The translations under genes and the position numbers were made by a program. This document shows positions 1-9,225 of a stretch of 64,000 nt of DNA, one piece after another (within the stretch, counting starts at the first letter, position 1; each line of letters starts with the position of its first letter). A model generated the notes under the pieces. It was not told where the DNA came from. It was given only the letters and a program-made list of their open reading frames with translations, and searched no databases. Source of the stretch: Brevibacterium permense (lineage in GTDB: Bacteria > Actinomycetota > Actinomycetes > Actinomycetales > Brevibacteriaceae); the NCBI RefSeq assembly GCF_013280495.1, contig NZ_JABSSX010000001.1, positions 248,001 to 312,000 on the forward strand, read 5' to 3'.

Positions 1-137
1 ATGGCACTACCGTAACAGTGACTCATTTCATATTCGGGGCCGGCCATCGGCTCCGCCGGTCCGCCGGGTCTCTTTTCTTTGCCGACGGCGACCTCATTTC
101 GCATATCTGTCCCGCATCGGGTTAGTATCGACTTGCT

Positions 138-156
138 AATGATAACGAGTCTCACT
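138..156 (+). promoter_or_regulatory. Zur-like operator upstream of the aztD-like gene
   Basis: The sequence AATGATAACGAGTCTCACT carries TGA and TCA half-ends with internal AA and T positions, like the TGANAANNANTNTCA pattern bound by Fur/Zur-family zinc repressors in actinobacteria. It lies about 20 nt before the start of a probable zinc-chaperone gene and overlaps its likely promoter. Zinc repression is an inference from motif and context; the palindrome is imperfect. Confidence 0.4.
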
Positions 157-174
157 AACTAGAGAGTGCGAATA

Positions 175-1440
175 ATGAAACGACACCACACGATGCTCGG
201 ATCGGCGGTGGTCGCCTCTGCGCTGCTGCTCGCCGGCTGCCAAGCCGGCGAGGACGCCACCGACTACGACGCGGGCAGTGCGGACAAGAAGACCGCAGGC
301 TCCGCAGACGACAAGGACGACGCCGGGCACGCCCAGGAGCTCGCGGCCGCCCAGCCGCGGATCGTGACCACCTACGACGGCGGGATCCTCACCCTCGATG
401 CGACGACTCTCGATGTCATCGACGATACGAAGCTCGAAGGCTTCAACCGCCTCAATCCCGTCGGCGACGGCCGCCACCTCATGGTCTCCGTCGCCGAAGG
501 CTTCCGCCTCTTCGACGTCGGAGTCTGGACCCAGCCCCACGGCGACCACACCCATAGCTACGCCGCCGACCCGCAGCTCACCGACACCGTCTTCGACACC
601 GAACTGCCCGGGCACGTCGTCAACCACGGCGAGACCACCGTGCTCTTCGGCGACGGCGACGGGAAGATCCAGACCTTCGACACCGAGGACTTCTCCGGCG
701 GCGTCCCGAAGCCCCAGATCGCCGAGGTCGACGAACCCCACCACGGTGTCGCCGTGAAACTCGCTGACGGGTCGATGCTGCACACCGTCGGAACCGAGGA
801 CGAACGCTCGGGCGCGAAGGTCGTCGACAGCTCCGGCAAAGAGATCGCAAGCAGCGACGAGTGCCCCGGAGTCCACGGCGAAGCCGCTGCGAAGGACGAG
901 GTCATCTCACTCGGCTGCGAGGACGGAATCCTGCTGTACAAGGAGGGGAAGTTCGAGAAGATCGACGCTCCCGACTCCTTCGGCCGCATCGGCAACCAGT
1001 CCGGAAGCGACAAATCGGAGTACATCCTCGGCGATTACAAAGTCGACGAAGATGCCGAACTCGAACGTCCCGAACGGGTGAGCGTCACGGATACGAAGAC
1101 CGGCAAGCTCTCGCTCGTCGACCTCGGCGCCTCCTACAGCTTCCGGTCACTGGGCCGCGGACCCGAAGGGGAGGGCATTGTCCTGACCACGGACGGGAAG
1201 CTGAAGATCATCGACCCCGCGACCGCCTCGGTGACGGAGGAGTACCCGGTCTTTGAAGAATGGGAAGAGCCCGTCGAGTGGCAGAAGGCCCGTCCGACCC
1301 TCTTCGTCCAGGGCGAGGTCGCCTATGTCAGCGATCCGGCGGAGAAGTCGATCCACATCGTCGATCTCGAATCCGGAGAGGTGATGGCGGAGAAATCGCT
1401 GCCGCACGCACCGAACGAACTCACCGGCGTCACCGGCTGA
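175..1440 (+). CDS. aztD: AztD-like zinc metallochaperone lipoprotein
   Basis: Predicted 421-residue secreted lipoprotein. The N-terminus has a basic start, a hydrophobic run and the lipobox LLAGC. An acidic low-complexity linker (about residues 30-60) follows, then a repetitive beta-rich body like the propeller-type AztD zinc chaperones that hand zinc to AztC/AztABC importers. Histidines are clustered as in zinc carriers: H122, H125 and H127 in HGDHTH, HH at 189-190, and C230/H234 in CPGVH. I chose ATG 175, with GAGAG about 9 nt upstream, over the in-frame GTG at 166. No aztABC genes are visible to the right; they may lie left of the window. The upstream Zur-like box fits zinc-starvation induction. 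The role is by family resemblance. Confidence 0.65.
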   Translation: MKRHHTMLGSAVVASALLLAGCQAGEDATDYDAGSADKKTAGSADDKDDAGHAQELAAAQPRIVTTYDGGILTLDATTLDVIDDTKLEGFNRLNPVGDGRHLMVSVAEGFRLFDVGVWTQPHGDHTHSYAADPQLTDTVFDTELPGHVVNHGETTVLFGDGDGKIQTFDTEDFSGGVPKPQIAEVDEPHHGVAVKLADGSMLHTVGTEDERSGAKVVDSSGKEIASSDECPGVHGEAAAKDEVISLGCEDGILLYKEGKFEKIDAPDSFGRIGNQSGSDKSEYILGDYKVDEDAELERPERVSVTDTKTGKLSLVDLGASYSFRSLGRGPEGEGIVLTTDGKLKIIDPATASVTEEYPVFEEWEEPVEWQKARPTLFVQGEVAYVSDPAEKSIHIVDLESGEVMAEKSLPHAPNELTGVTG

Positions 1441-1454
1441 GGGATCGGGACGAA

Positions 1455-1536
1455 CCCGACCGGCGGACCAGGCCCGACCGGCGGAACGGGCTCGATGGCC
1501 CCGACCGGCGGTGTCCCTGGACACGTTGCCGGTCGG
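1455..1536 (+). terminator. Nested hairpin terminator with a triplicated repeat
   Basis: CCGACCGGC (1501-1509) pairs with GCCGGTCGG (1528-1536), and an inner stem GTGTCC/GGACAC (1511-1516 with 1519-1524) nests inside it. This is a strong rho-independent-like structure without a T tract, as is common in GC-rich actinobacteria. The 5' arm is the third copy of a direct repeat, CCCGACCGGCGG, also at 1455 and 1473. It probably ends transcription of the aztD-like gene. Confidence 0.6.
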
Positions 1537-1683
1537 GTCGGCCACCTCGGTGACGGCTGGGAATACGCTCAGGAAACGAGACCGCCGTTGCCGACGCCGG
1601 AGTTCGGCAATAGCGTGGGGGATGGACCTGCGATCGCACCATCAGCGATCGCCTCAACCCCGTCTAAGTGAAAGAGGACAGCC

Positions 1684-3063
1684 ATGACCACCATGTATCG
1701 CGTCACCGACCCGGCAACCGGCCAAGTCGCCGAAGAATTCCCCACCGCCACCGATGCCGAGATCCTCGCCGCCCTCGACCGTTCGGCGACGACATTCGAC
1801 GAGTGGAGCCGGACCACGGTAGCCGAGCGCGCCGCACTGCTGACCCGCGTGTCCGAGATCTACGCCGAACGCGCCGAAGAGCTCGCCGAAGTCATCAAGC
1901 TCGAAATGGGCAAATCCGTGCCCGAAGGCAAGGGCGAAGTCCAGCTGTGCTCGATGATCTACAAGTACTTCGCTGACAACGCCGAAGCCTTCATGGCCGA
2001 CGAACCACTGCGCGGACCCAAGGACGCCACCGCCATGATCCGCCGCAAGCCCGTCGGCTCGCTGCTGGGCATCATGCCGTGGAACTTCCCCTACTACCAG
2101 GTCGCCCGCTTCGCCGCCCCGAACCTGGCCCTGGGCAACACCATCCTGCTCAAGCACGCCCCGCAGTGTCCCCGCTCGGCACAGATCATGGAAGAGATCT
2201 TCATCGAGGCAGGCCTGCCCGAAGGCGCGTACATCAACATCTACGCCAGCAACGAGCAGGTCGCCGACATCATCCTGCCCGACCCGCGCAACCATGGAGT
2301 GTCCCTGACCGGATCCGAACGCGCCGGTGCCGCCGTCGCTGCCGAGGCCGGAAAGAACCTCAAGAAGGTCGTACTCGAACTCGGCGGATCTGACCCCTAT
2401 ATTCTGCTCGACACGGACGACGTCCAGAAGTCCGCAAAGACGTTCTTCGACACCCGCATGGGCAACACCGGCCAGGCCTGCAACTCGCCCAAGCGGATGA
2501 TCGTCATGGACGACATCTATGACGACTTCGTCTCCTCCATCACCGAGGCGGCCCAGAAGAACACCCCCGCCGTTCCCGGCGAGGACGGCTCCCGACTGTC
2601 CCCGCTGTCGTCGGTGGCCGCCGCCGACCGCTTCGTCGAGCAGGTCCAGGACACCGTCAGCGAGGGCGCGACCCTGCTGGCCGGCGGCAAGAAGTACGAC
2701 GGTGGCGGAGCCTACGTCGAACCCGTTGTCCTCACCGATGTGCAGAAGGGCATGCGCGGATACTACGAAGAGCTCTTCGGGCCCGCTGTGATCGTCTACA
2801 AGGTCAGCAGCGAGGAAGAAGCCGTCGAGCTCGCCAACGACACCCCCTTCGGTCTGGGGGCCGCCGTGTTCTCGACCGATATCGCCCGTGCCGAACGCGT
2901 CGGCGACCAGATCGATTCCGGCATGGTCTTCCTCAACGCTCCGGAGGGAACACGCGAGTTCCTGCCCTTCGGCGGAGTCAAGCGCTCCGGCGTCGGCCGG
3001 GAGCTCGGACCGCTGGCGATGGACGAATTCGTCAATAAGCAGCTCGTGTACAAACAGGACTGA
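1684..3063 (+). CDS. NAD(P)-dependent succinate-semialdehyde dehydrogenase family aldehyde dehydrogenase
   Basis: A 459-residue cytosolic aldehyde dehydrogenase of the GabD/Sad type, oxidising an aldehyde such as succinic semialdehyde to the acid with NAD(P)+. Family hallmarks are present: the substrate-tunnel motif PWNFPYYQV, the catalytic base E232 in ELGGSD, the nucleophile C266 in NTGQAC, and a C-terminal PFGGVKRSG segment. Length is normal for the short GabD-like clade. ATG 1684 follows an AAAGAGGA ribosome site. The gene is monocistronic between two hairpins. A close paralogue lies at 35911-37284. The true substrate is not determined by sequence; the neighbouring fatty-acid carrier hints at small-acid metabolism. 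Confidence 0.85.
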   Translation: MTTMYRVTDPATGQVAEEFPTATDAEILAALDRSATTFDEWSRTTVAERAALLTRVSEIYAERAEELAEVIKLEMGKSVPEGKGEVQLCSMIYKYFADNAEAFMADEPLRGPKDATAMIRRKPVGSLLGIMPWNFPYYQVARFAAPNLALGNTILLKHAPQCPRSAQIMEEIFIEAGLPEGAYINIYASNEQVADIILPDPRNHGVSLTGSERAGAAVAAEAGKNLKKVVLELGGSDPYILLDTDDVQKSAKTFFDTRMGNTGQACNSPKRMIVMDDIYDDFVSSITEAAQKNTPAVPGEDGSRLSPLSSVAAADRFVEQVQDTVSEGATLLAGGKKYDGGGAYVEPVVLTDVQKGMRGYYEELFGPAVIVYKVSSEEEAVELANDTPFGLGAAVFSTDIARAERVGDQIDSGMVFLNAPEGTREFLPFGGVKRSGVGRELGPLAMDEFVNKQLVYKQD

Positions 3064-3122
3064 TCGGTACGCGCGGAGCCCGAGAATCCGGGTTCCGATC
3101 GTGACCGGGCTGTGATCGCCGT

Positions 3123-3157
3123 CAGGGCGCTGTCTCCTACCGGGAGACAGCGCCCTG
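3123..3157 (+). terminator. Strong hairpin terminator after the first aldehyde dehydrogenase
   Basis: A perfect 15-bp stem, CAGGGCGCTGTCTCC (3123-3137) with GGAGACAGCGCCCTG (3143-3157), closes a 5-nt loop. It is followed by TT and sits between the dehydrogenase stop and the next gene. Confidence 0.85.
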
Positions 3158-3214
3158 ATTGTATGCTGAGACCACGCACAGCCAATTCTCATAAACTCAG
3201 CGGGAGGTCTTCCC

Positions 3215-4594
3215 ATGTCGGCACCGAAGCCGTCGACCCAGGTCAACGTCGCAGCCTCAAAAGGGATCATGCGACCGGTCAACCGATTCCTCGAACAGTG
3301 GATTCCCTCGGCCCTGACCTTCGCCATCGTCCTCACCCTCATCGTCGCCGTCCTCGCGTTCATCTTCACCGACGCCGGACCGACAGACGTCGTCACCGGC
3401 TGGGGTGAGGGACTGGCCGGTCTGCTCGAGTTCATGACGCAGATGTGTCTGATCCTCCTGCTCGGGCACATCCTCGCCAACACCGGACCGGTGCGGAAGC
3501 TGCTGGCCCGTCTTGCTCGAGTTCCCGGAAACGCCACCTTCGCCTATGTCTTCGTCTTCATCGTCGCCGCGCTCGCCAGCCTCATCACCTGGGGACTCGG
3601 CCTCGTCGTCGGCGCTCTGCTCGCCCGTGAGATCGCAGTGCAGTCACGCGAACGCGGAATCAAGGTCCATTTCCCGCTGCTCGTGGCCGCCGGATACTCC
3701 GGATTCGTCGTCTGGCATATGGGCTATTCGGGATCGGGCCCGCTGACCGCGGCCACCCCTGACTCCTTCCTCTCCGAATCCCTCGGCGGGAAGACAGTTC
3801 CGGTGTCGGAGACGATCTTCGCCGGCTGGAACCTACTGGCGATCGCCGGAGTCATCATCGTCTGCGCGCTCCTCTTCTTCCTCGTCGCACCCAAGGCCGG
3901 CGCCGCAGTCTACGAGCTCCCCGCCTCGGTGAGTTCGGAGAACCAGTCGGAGGTCGACGAGGAGGTCGTCACTCCGGCCGACCGGATCGACGCCTCACGA
4001 GTGCTCACCCTCATCGTCGGTCTCGCTCTCGTCGCTTACCTCATCATCCACTTCGCCCAGGGCGGGGGACTGACGCTCGACATCGTCAACTGGTCGTTCC
4101 TCGCGCTCATCCTCCTGCTCGTGCGCAACCCGTTCGAGCTCATCCACCTGACGAAAGAGGCGGCGTCGAACGTCGGCGAGATCCTCCTGCAGTTCCCGCT
4201 CTACGCGGGAATCCTCGGCATCATGTCCTCCACCGGACTCATCGCCGTGTTCTCCGACGCCTTCGTCTCGATCTCGAACACCACGACCTTCGGCGTCCTC
4301 GCCCTGCTCTCGGCCGGACTCGTCAACTTCTTCGTCCCCTCCGGCGGCGGACAGTTCGCCGTGCAGGGCCCGATCATGCTCGACGCGGCCAACCAGCTCG
4401 GCGTCGACCCGTCGATCGCGATCATGGCCGTGTCGTACGGCGACCAGTGGACGAACATGCTCCAGCCGTTCTGGGCGCTGCCGGTGCTCGCGATCGCCGG
4501 ACTGAAGATGCGCGACATCCTCGGCTATACCGTCATCACATTCCTCGGCGCAGGGGTGGTGATGGCGGCCGCGCTGCTCTTCGTCTCCCTCTGA
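3215..4594 (+). CDS. AtoE-type short-chain fatty acid transporter
   Basis: A 459-residue polytopic membrane protein with about 12 hydrophobic helices, matching the AtoE/TIGR00366 short-chain fatty acid carrier family. These import acetoacetate or butyrate-type acids across the inner membrane. Characteristic stretches are ITWGLGLVVGALLARE in the first half, and FVPSGGGQFAVQGP plus SYGDQWTNMLQPFWALP in the second. ATG 3215 follows a GGGAGG ribosome site. It stands alone after a strong terminator, so any link to the upstream dehydrogenase is by position only. The downstream stretch begins with a copy of the palindromic GCCGAGGCG-type motif (4598-4606). Confidence 0.85.
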   Translation: MSAPKPSTQVNVAASKGIMRPVNRFLEQWIPSALTFAIVLTLIVAVLAFIFTDAGPTDVVTGWGEGLAGLLEFMTQMCLILLLGHILANTGPVRKLLARLARVPGNATFAYVFVFIVAALASLITWGLGLVVGALLAREIAVQSRERGIKVHFPLLVAAGYSGFVVWHMGYSGSGPLTAATPDSFLSESLGGKTVPVSETIFAGWNLLAIAGVIIVCALLFFLVAPKAGAAVYELPASVSSENQSEVDEEVVTPADRIDASRVLTLIVGLALVAYLIIHFAQGGGLTLDIVNWSFLALILLLVRNPFELIHLTKEAASNVGEILLQFPLYAGILGIMSSTGLIAVFSDAFVSISNTTTFGVLALLSAGLVNFFVPSGGGQFAVQGPIMLDAANQLGVDPSIAIMAVSYGDQWTNMLQPFWALPVLAIAGLKMRDILGYTVITFLGAGVVMAAALLFVSL

Positions 4595-4825
4595 CCCCGC
4601 CTCGGCGAGGGTGAGCCGCTGATCTGCAGAACCGCGTGGCACAACAGGACAAATGACCGGAAGTGTCTATGTGGTAACCTCCGTTGTTGGCCGTCCCCGT
4701 GGAACCGTGGATTCGGCGAGGACGGAATTCCATTCAGCAACAGCCGTTGATCATGCCCGGTTGAGCACGCTGTTCGACCGGGTCCGATGCCACGACGCAA
4801 CAGCGTCCGGATAAGGAGCACAACC

Positions 4826-6907
4826 ATGTCAGCATCAGTCGACACCCCGCCGGGTGAACCGAAGGGAGAGGCGAAGGGCACGGTGAAGCCGTCACTTCCG
4901 CCCGTGAACAAGCGAGTGTTCGCGGCCGCGGCCCTGGTGGCGATCGCCATCACCGTATGGGCTCTGATCTCACCGACCAACGCCGAGGCGGTCCTCGGCG
5001 CCGTCGTCGGCTGGACCTCCGATTGGTTCGGCTGGTTCTACGTTCTCCTCGTCCTCGCCGTCCTCGTCTTCGTCATCTACCTGGCGGCTTCCCGCTACGG
5101 CAACACGAAGCTCGGCCCCGAGCACTCGAAGCCCGAATTCGGCCTCGTCGCCTGGGCGTCGATGCTCTTCGCCGCCGGCATCAGCACCGACCTCATGTTC
5201 TTCGCCGTGGCCGAACCGGTCACGATGTACCTCACCCCGCCGAGCACGGAGCCAGAGACGGTCGCCGCCGCCCGCGAATCCACCGTGTGGGCGCTGTTCC
5301 ACTACGGCCTGAGCGGTTGGGGGCTCTACGCACTCATGGGTATGGCTCTGGCCTACTTCGCCTACCGGATGAACATGCCCTTGGCGATCCGCTCGGCGCT
5401 GGCCCCGATCTTCGGCAAGCGTGTCCATGGTGCTTTGGGCGAGACGGTCGACTTCGCTGCTCTGCTGGGAACGATCTTCGGCGTGGCCACCTCATTGGGC
5501 ATCGGCGTCGTCATGGTCAACGTCGGCCTCAACACGGTTTTCGGGATCCCGATCGGCACCGCCACCCAGGTCGGCATCGTGGTCGTCGGTGTCGGAGTCG
5601 CCACGCTCTCGGCGGTCTCGGGTGTGGACAAAGGCATCAAGTTCCTCTCAGTCCTCAACGTCGTGCTCGCCATCGCGCTGAGCTTCTGGGTGCTCGTGGC
5701 CGGAAACACGCAGTTCCTGCTCAACGCCTTCGTCCTCAACATCACGGATTTCGTCCGCCTGTTCCCGGACATGGCCGGACAGACCTTCGCCTTCGAAGAC
5801 ACCGGCACATGGATGACCGACTGGACCCTGTTCTTCTGGGCCTGGTGGATCGCCTTCGCTTCGTTCGTCGGGCTCTTCCTCGCCCGCATCTCCCGCGGAC
5901 GCACGATCCGCCAGTTCGTGCTGGGCACCCTGACGATTCCGTTCATCTACATCTTCATGTGGATCTCGATCTACGGAAACTCGGCCCTGGACATCATCCG
6001 CAACGGTGATGTGAAGTTCGGCGAAGCGGTCATGGCCAGCCCCGAAGGCGGCTTCTACGACCTGCTCTCCCGCTACCCGGCGTTCGCCTTCATCGCCGGT
6101 CTGGCCACGCTCACCGCACTGCTGTTCTACGTCACAACCGCCGACTCCGCCGCCCTGGTCATGGCGAATCTGTCGTCGAATCTGCGCAATCCCGCCGAAG
6201 ACGGACGCGCCGGACTGCGCATCTTCTGGGCACTGCTGACCGGTGCCCTGACGGTGGCGATGCTGCTCGTCGGCGGCATCGGCGCCTTGCAGAGCGCGAC
6301 GGTGATCATGGGACTGCCCTTCGCCTTCGTCGTCATCCTCGTCATGATCGGCCTGTACAAGGCCCTGCGAGTCGAGGCGAACCGCGTCGACAGCGTCGAT
6401 ACGACCCTGCCCGGCTCCTTGGCCCGTCGCTCGCGCGGCCCCGGTCACGAGACGTGGCAGCGTCAGCTCGGTCGGGTGCTGTCCTTCCCGAACCAGGCGC
6501 GTGCCGAGGAGTTCGAACAGAAGGTCCTCATCCCCACCCTCCACGAGGTGGCCGAAGAGATGGAGGGCCGTGGGATCTCCTCGCGCTGCGGTCGCGTCGA
6601 CTCCGAAGGAGTGTTCGTCGACGACGGCGAACTCTTCCAGTTCGAGGTAGACGGAGACGGGGAGTACCCGTTCCGCTATCAGGTTTGGCCGCACAAGGTC
6701 AGTGTGCCGTCGTTCGGCGGAATGGTTCCGCGCGGAACCGGCGAGGACTACTACCGGATGGAGGTCTACCTCGATGGCGGCACCGGTCAGGGCTACGACA
6801 TCATGGGCTTCTCGAAGGAGCAGATCATCGCTGACGTGCTCGACCAGTACCAACGCCACGTCGAATTCCTTCAGCTGCAGGAGAACTTCACCCACCGCGA
6901 TGACTGA
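4826..6907 (+). CDS. betT: BetT-type choline/betaine transporter (BCCT family)
   Basis: A 693-residue BCCT carrier for choline or glycine betaine, driven by proton or sodium gradients, used in osmoprotection. About 12 membrane helices occupy residues 35-510. They include the family segments GLSGWGLYALMGMALAYFAY and FFWAWWIAFASFVGLFLARI, which holds the aromatic substrate box. A hydrophilic tail of about 180 residues follows, as in E. coli BetT and other long-tailed BCCTs, where it acts in osmosensing. ATG 4826 is preferred over ATG 4787 because AAGGAG lies 7 nt upstream of it. The gene ends at a bidirectional hairpin. No betA/betB genes are nearby. Confidence 0.85.
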   Translation: MSASVDTPPGEPKGEAKGTVKPSLPPVNKRVFAAAALVAIAITVWALISPTNAEAVLGAVVGWTSDWFGWFYVLLVLAVLVFVIYLAASRYGNTKLGPEHSKPEFGLVAWASMLFAAGISTDLMFFAVAEPVTMYLTPPSTEPETVAAARESTVWALFHYGLSGWGLYALMGMALAYFAYRMNMPLAIRSALAPIFGKRVHGALGETVDFAALLGTIFGVATSLGIGVVMVNVGLNTVFGIPIGTATQVGIVVVGVGVATLSAVSGVDKGIKFLSVLNVVLAIALSFWVLVAGNTQFLLNAFVLNITDFVRLFPDMAGQTFAFEDTGTWMTDWTLFFWAWWIAFASFVGLFLARISRGRTIRQFVLGTLTIPFIYIFMWISIYGNSALDIIRNGDVKFGEAVMASPEGGFYDLLSRYPAFAFIAGLATLTALLFYVTTADSAALVMANLSSNLRNPAEDGRAGLRIFWALLTGALTVAMLLVGGIGALQSATVIMGLPFAFVVILVMIGLYKALRVEANRVDSVDTTLPGSLARRSRGPGHETWQRQLGRVLSFPNQARAEEFEQKVLIPTLHEVAEEMEGRGISSRCGRVDSEGVFVDDGELFQFEVDGDGEYPFRYQVWPHKVSVPSFGGMVPRGTGEDYYRMEVYLDGGTGQGYDIMGFSKEQIIADVLDQYQRHVEFLQLQENFTHRDD

Positions 6908-6945
6908 ATCGCGATGTCCGGATGACTGAATCCGGCGGGTGAGTG

Positions 6946-6991
6946 CGGCGCCCGGGATCTCCGACCAACAGGCCGGAGATCCCGGGCGCCG
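6946..6991. terminator. Bidirectional terminator between betT and the aspartate dehydrogenase gene
   Basis: An 18-bp perfect inverted repeat (6946-6963 with 6974-6991, core GGCGCCCGGGATCTCCG) with a 10-nt loop separates the convergent genes and should stop transcription from both sides. Confidence 0.85.
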
Positions 6992-7050
6992 TCATTTCTC
7001 GCCCTGAGACGGCGGGAGGCCGCGTAGTGAGCTGCAGGACGGTCTGGCGA

Positions 7051-8010
7051 TCACTCCGTCAACACGTTGCGCAGGGTCCGGGCGACGGACAGGGCCGTCA
7101 GCCCGCTGGTGGCAGAGTTCTCCGGGCTGGGCGTCGACCGGATCTCGAACGCGAATTCCCCTGCCGATCCCGACGCCCGGATTCGGTGGGCGGACTGGGT
7201 CTGGCCGGCAACCGCCTGGAGTACGACCCGCACCCTCTCCAACGAGGCACCGAGTAAGTCGGCATCGGTGCGTTCAGGCGCGGTCTCGGCCGACGCCGCT
7301 CTGGCTCCTGAGTCTGAGGCCGGTGCAGCAGAACGCAGTCCGCGGGTGGCCCAAGCGAGGGCGACGGCGATATTGACATTGGCTGGGAACTTCTCGATCG
7401 CCTCGGCGGGATTGCCCTCAAACACCGTCAGAGGGCCGTCCTCGGGGCCGAGGCCGCGCAGACGCTCGGCTTCGGGCTCAGACATACACGGCCGGATGAG
7501 TCCGCTCGCCTCCTTCGACGTGGTGATTTCGACGCTGTCGAGGCCATCGGCCTGAGCCGCCGCCTCGAGCACATCGAGTCCGCCGATCGCCCCATTGGTC
7601 ACATGCAGGCGGCCGGGTCCGGCGAGCAGACCCGCGCGGGCGTCGGGACCGGCCAAGGCGCCGACGCTTGTGAGGACGAGAGGGCGACCGGCCGCGATGG
7701 CGGCGGGGCCGAATCGGGCGGCGGCGGGAACTCCCGCGCATTCGACGACGATGTCGAAGCGGTCGAACATCCTCGGCGACGGTGATTGCGTCGACGACGG
7801 AGCAGGCAACGATGGTGCCGGTTCGTGAACTGGGGCGGTGAGCGTGGGGAGGTCGACCACCTCGGCGCCGTGATTCGGGCGAACTCTGTGCTTGGCTCGA
7901 TCCGAGACCAGGGCGGTCAGGTTGAACGCCCCGGACTCGAGCTCGGGAGAGAGCAGCCGGGCGACGTGACGGCCGATGGCACCGAATCCGATGAGGAGCA
8001 CTGAGGTCAT
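7051..8010 (-). CDS. Aspartate dehydrogenase family protein
   Basis: A 319-residue Rossmann oxidoreductase resembling L-aspartate dehydrogenase (NadX/DUF108), which interconverts L-aspartate and iminoaspartate or oxaloacetate with NAD(P). The N-terminus holds the dinucleotide motif GFGAIG (residues 8-13). The catalytic domain shows SKEASGLIRP, GNPAEAIEKFPANVNIAVAL and a C-terminal NVLTE. Two Ala/Pro/Ser-rich insertions (about residues 60-80 and 225-245) make it somewhat longer than the typical 265 residues; these look like clade-specific loops. It is a single gene that converges on betT and diverges from tag. No nadA or nadC is adjacent, so a role in NAD synthesis cannot be inferred from context. 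Confidence 0.75.
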   Translation of the reverse strand: MTSVLLIGFGAIGRHVARLLSPELESGAFNLTALVSDRAKHRVRPNHGAEVVDLPTLTAPVHEPAPSLPAPSSTQSPSPRMFDRFDIVVECAGVPAAARFGPAAIAAGRPLVLTSVGALAGPDARAGLLAGPGRLHVTNGAIGGLDVLEAAAQADGLDSVEITTSKEASGLIRPCMSEPEAERLRGLGPEDGPLTVFEGNPAEAIEKFPANVNIAVALAWATRGLRSAAPASDSGARAASAETAPERTDADLLGASLERVRVVLQAVAGQTQSAHRIRASGSAGEFAFEIRSTPSPENSATSGLTALSVARTLRNVLTE

Positions 8011-8113
8011 GGCCGCACCCTATCGGAGGACACTGACGTGGGGCTCAGAACGGCGACACCATGTCCTCGGCAACCAGAGGAAGGGGCGTGCAGGCAATGT
8101 CAGTGCGACGCGA

Positions 8114-8119
8114 TACGGT
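8114..8119 (+). promoter_or_regulatory. -10 box for a leaderless tag transcript
   Basis: TACGGT fits TANNNT and ends 6 nt before ATG 8126. Transcription would begin at or next to the start codon, and there is no ribosome site. Inferred leaderless start. Confidence 0.45.
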
Positions 8120-8125
8120 TGCAGA

Positions 8126-8746
8126 ATGGACGACGAATCACAGCCGGGCCCCGTCGGGGGAGCCGTCACCGGCGACGACGGACTAGCGCGCACCCCGTGG
8201 GCGTATGGTGACCCGATGCTGCTGGACTACTACGACAGCGAATGGGGTCTGCCCATCCACGACGAGGCAGGGCTCTTCGAGCGGATGAGCCTCGAGGGAT
8301 TCCAAGCCGGACTGTCGTGGCTGACGATTCTGAAGAAGCGGGAACGGTTCCGTGAGGTCTTCGCCGGATTCGACCCCGATGCCGTGGCCCGCTTCGGCGA
8401 AAGCGAGATCGAGCAGCTGCTGACCGATTCCAGTATCATCCGCCATCGAGGCAAGATCGAAGCCTGCATCAACAATGCCGTTCGCGTGATCGAACTGCGT
8501 GAGGACGGCGGGCTCGATGCCTTCCTGTGGTCGTTCCAGCCTGCGCAGACCCCGCGACCGCGCACCATTGCCGAGATCCCGACGACCGGACCGGAATCCG
8601 TGGCGCTGTCGAAGGCGCTGAAGAAGAAGGGGTTCCGCTTCGTGGGACCCACGACGATGTATGCGCTGATGGAGGCCATCGGCATGGTCGATACGCACCT
8701 GCTCGAGTCCCACCGCCGAGGCGCGTCCGGAGTGTGGTCGGAATGA
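8126..8746 (+). CDS. tag: DNA-3-methyladenine glycosylase I-like protein lacking most zinc ligands
   Basis: A 206-residue HhH-superfamily glycosylase of the Tag type, which excises 3-methyladenine from alkylated DNA. It aligns along the whole length with E. coli Tag: SEWG (38-41), the catalytic region LEGFQAGLSW (base E57), IIRHRGKI, ALSKALKKKGFRFVGPTT and MVDTHL. The zinc-snap ligands of classical Tag are mostly replaced: C4 by T23, H17 by Y36 and C179 by S195; only H191 remains. This looks like a zinc-independent variant rather than a dead enzyme, because the pocket residues are kept. ATG 8126 is preferred to the upstream open frame because conserved sequence starts shortly after it. Its stop overlaps the Nudix start (ATGA). 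Confidence 0.8.
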   Translation: MDDESQPGPVGGAVTGDDGLARTPWAYGDPMLLDYYDSEWGLPIHDEAGLFERMSLEGFQAGLSWLTILKKRERFREVFAGFDPDAVARFGESEIEQLLTDSSIIRHRGKIEACINNAVRVIELREDGGLDAFLWSFQPAQTPRPRTIAEIPTTGPESVALSKALKKKGFRFVGPTTMYALMEAIGMVDTHLLESHRRGASGVWSE

Positions 8747-9225
8747 AAGACATCCGCGTCTCCGCGCTCGTCCTCTTTCACCCGCAACGCCGGGAACTGC
8801 TCATGGTGCGCAAGGCCGGGACCAGTTCCTTCATGCTGCCCGGCGGCAAACCCGAAGTGGGGGAGACCTCTGAGGACACCATCGTCCGTGAGATCGCCGA
8901 GGAGCTCGGACTCGATCTGGACGGTCACCGGCTGCACCCTTTGGGCACTTTCGCTGCGCCGGCGGCGAACGAAGCCGACCACCGTGTCATCGGTGACGTG
9001 TTCTGCTACGACGGTCTGCCGGCGGCACTCGATGTGGAGAACATCGCGCATCTGGCCGAGATCGCCGAAGCCGGATGGTTTCCCATCGACCCGCTGCCCG
9101 CGGACACCGATCTCCGCCAATTCGCGCCGCTGACCCGCAATGAGGTCATCCCGGCGCTGCAGGCCGCGGGGAGACCGGCTTCCGGTGACCGGCTCAGAGC
9201 CTCTCCTGCCGCGAATAGGCGATGA
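8743..9225 (+). CDS. Nudix hydrolase
   Basis: A 160-residue Nudix-fold hydrolase, likely cleaving a nucleoside diphosphate derivative or damaged NTP. The Nudix box is intact: GGKPEVGETSEDTIVREIAEELG matches GX5EX7REUXEEXGU and gives the metal-binding glutamates (shown here as the pattern, residues about 29-51). The start overlaps the tag stop by ATGA, so the two are probably co-translated, suggesting a DNA or nucleotide-pool repair pair. The last 32 nt overlap the convergent HhH gene. The substrate is unknown; MutT-like sanitation is only a guess from context. Confidence 0.8.
   Translation: MKDIRVSALVLFHPQRRELLMVRKAGTSSFMLPGGKPEVGETSEDTIVREIAEELGLDLDGHRLHPLGTFAAPAANEADHRVIGDVFCYDGLPAALDVENIAHLAEIAEAGWFPIDPLPADTDLRQFAPLTRNEVIPALQAAGRPASGDRLRASPAANRR

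Noticed and set aside
1455..1511. CRISPR-like array from the three 12-mers
   Set aside because: Only three short copies with unequal spacing (18 and 27 nt), ending in a terminator arm; no cas genes.
1654..3537. 627-codon open frame antisense to the first aldehyde dehydrogenase
   Set aside because: It mirrors the codon bias of the real gene (high GC3 leaves the opposite strand open), has no family motifs and lacks a ribosome site. The equally long antisense frame at 35509-37509 mirrors the second paralogue in the same way.
5648..6895. Long minus-strand frame inside betT
   Set aside because: Low-complexity acidic/His composition typical of antisense translation; betT on the other strand has clear motifs.
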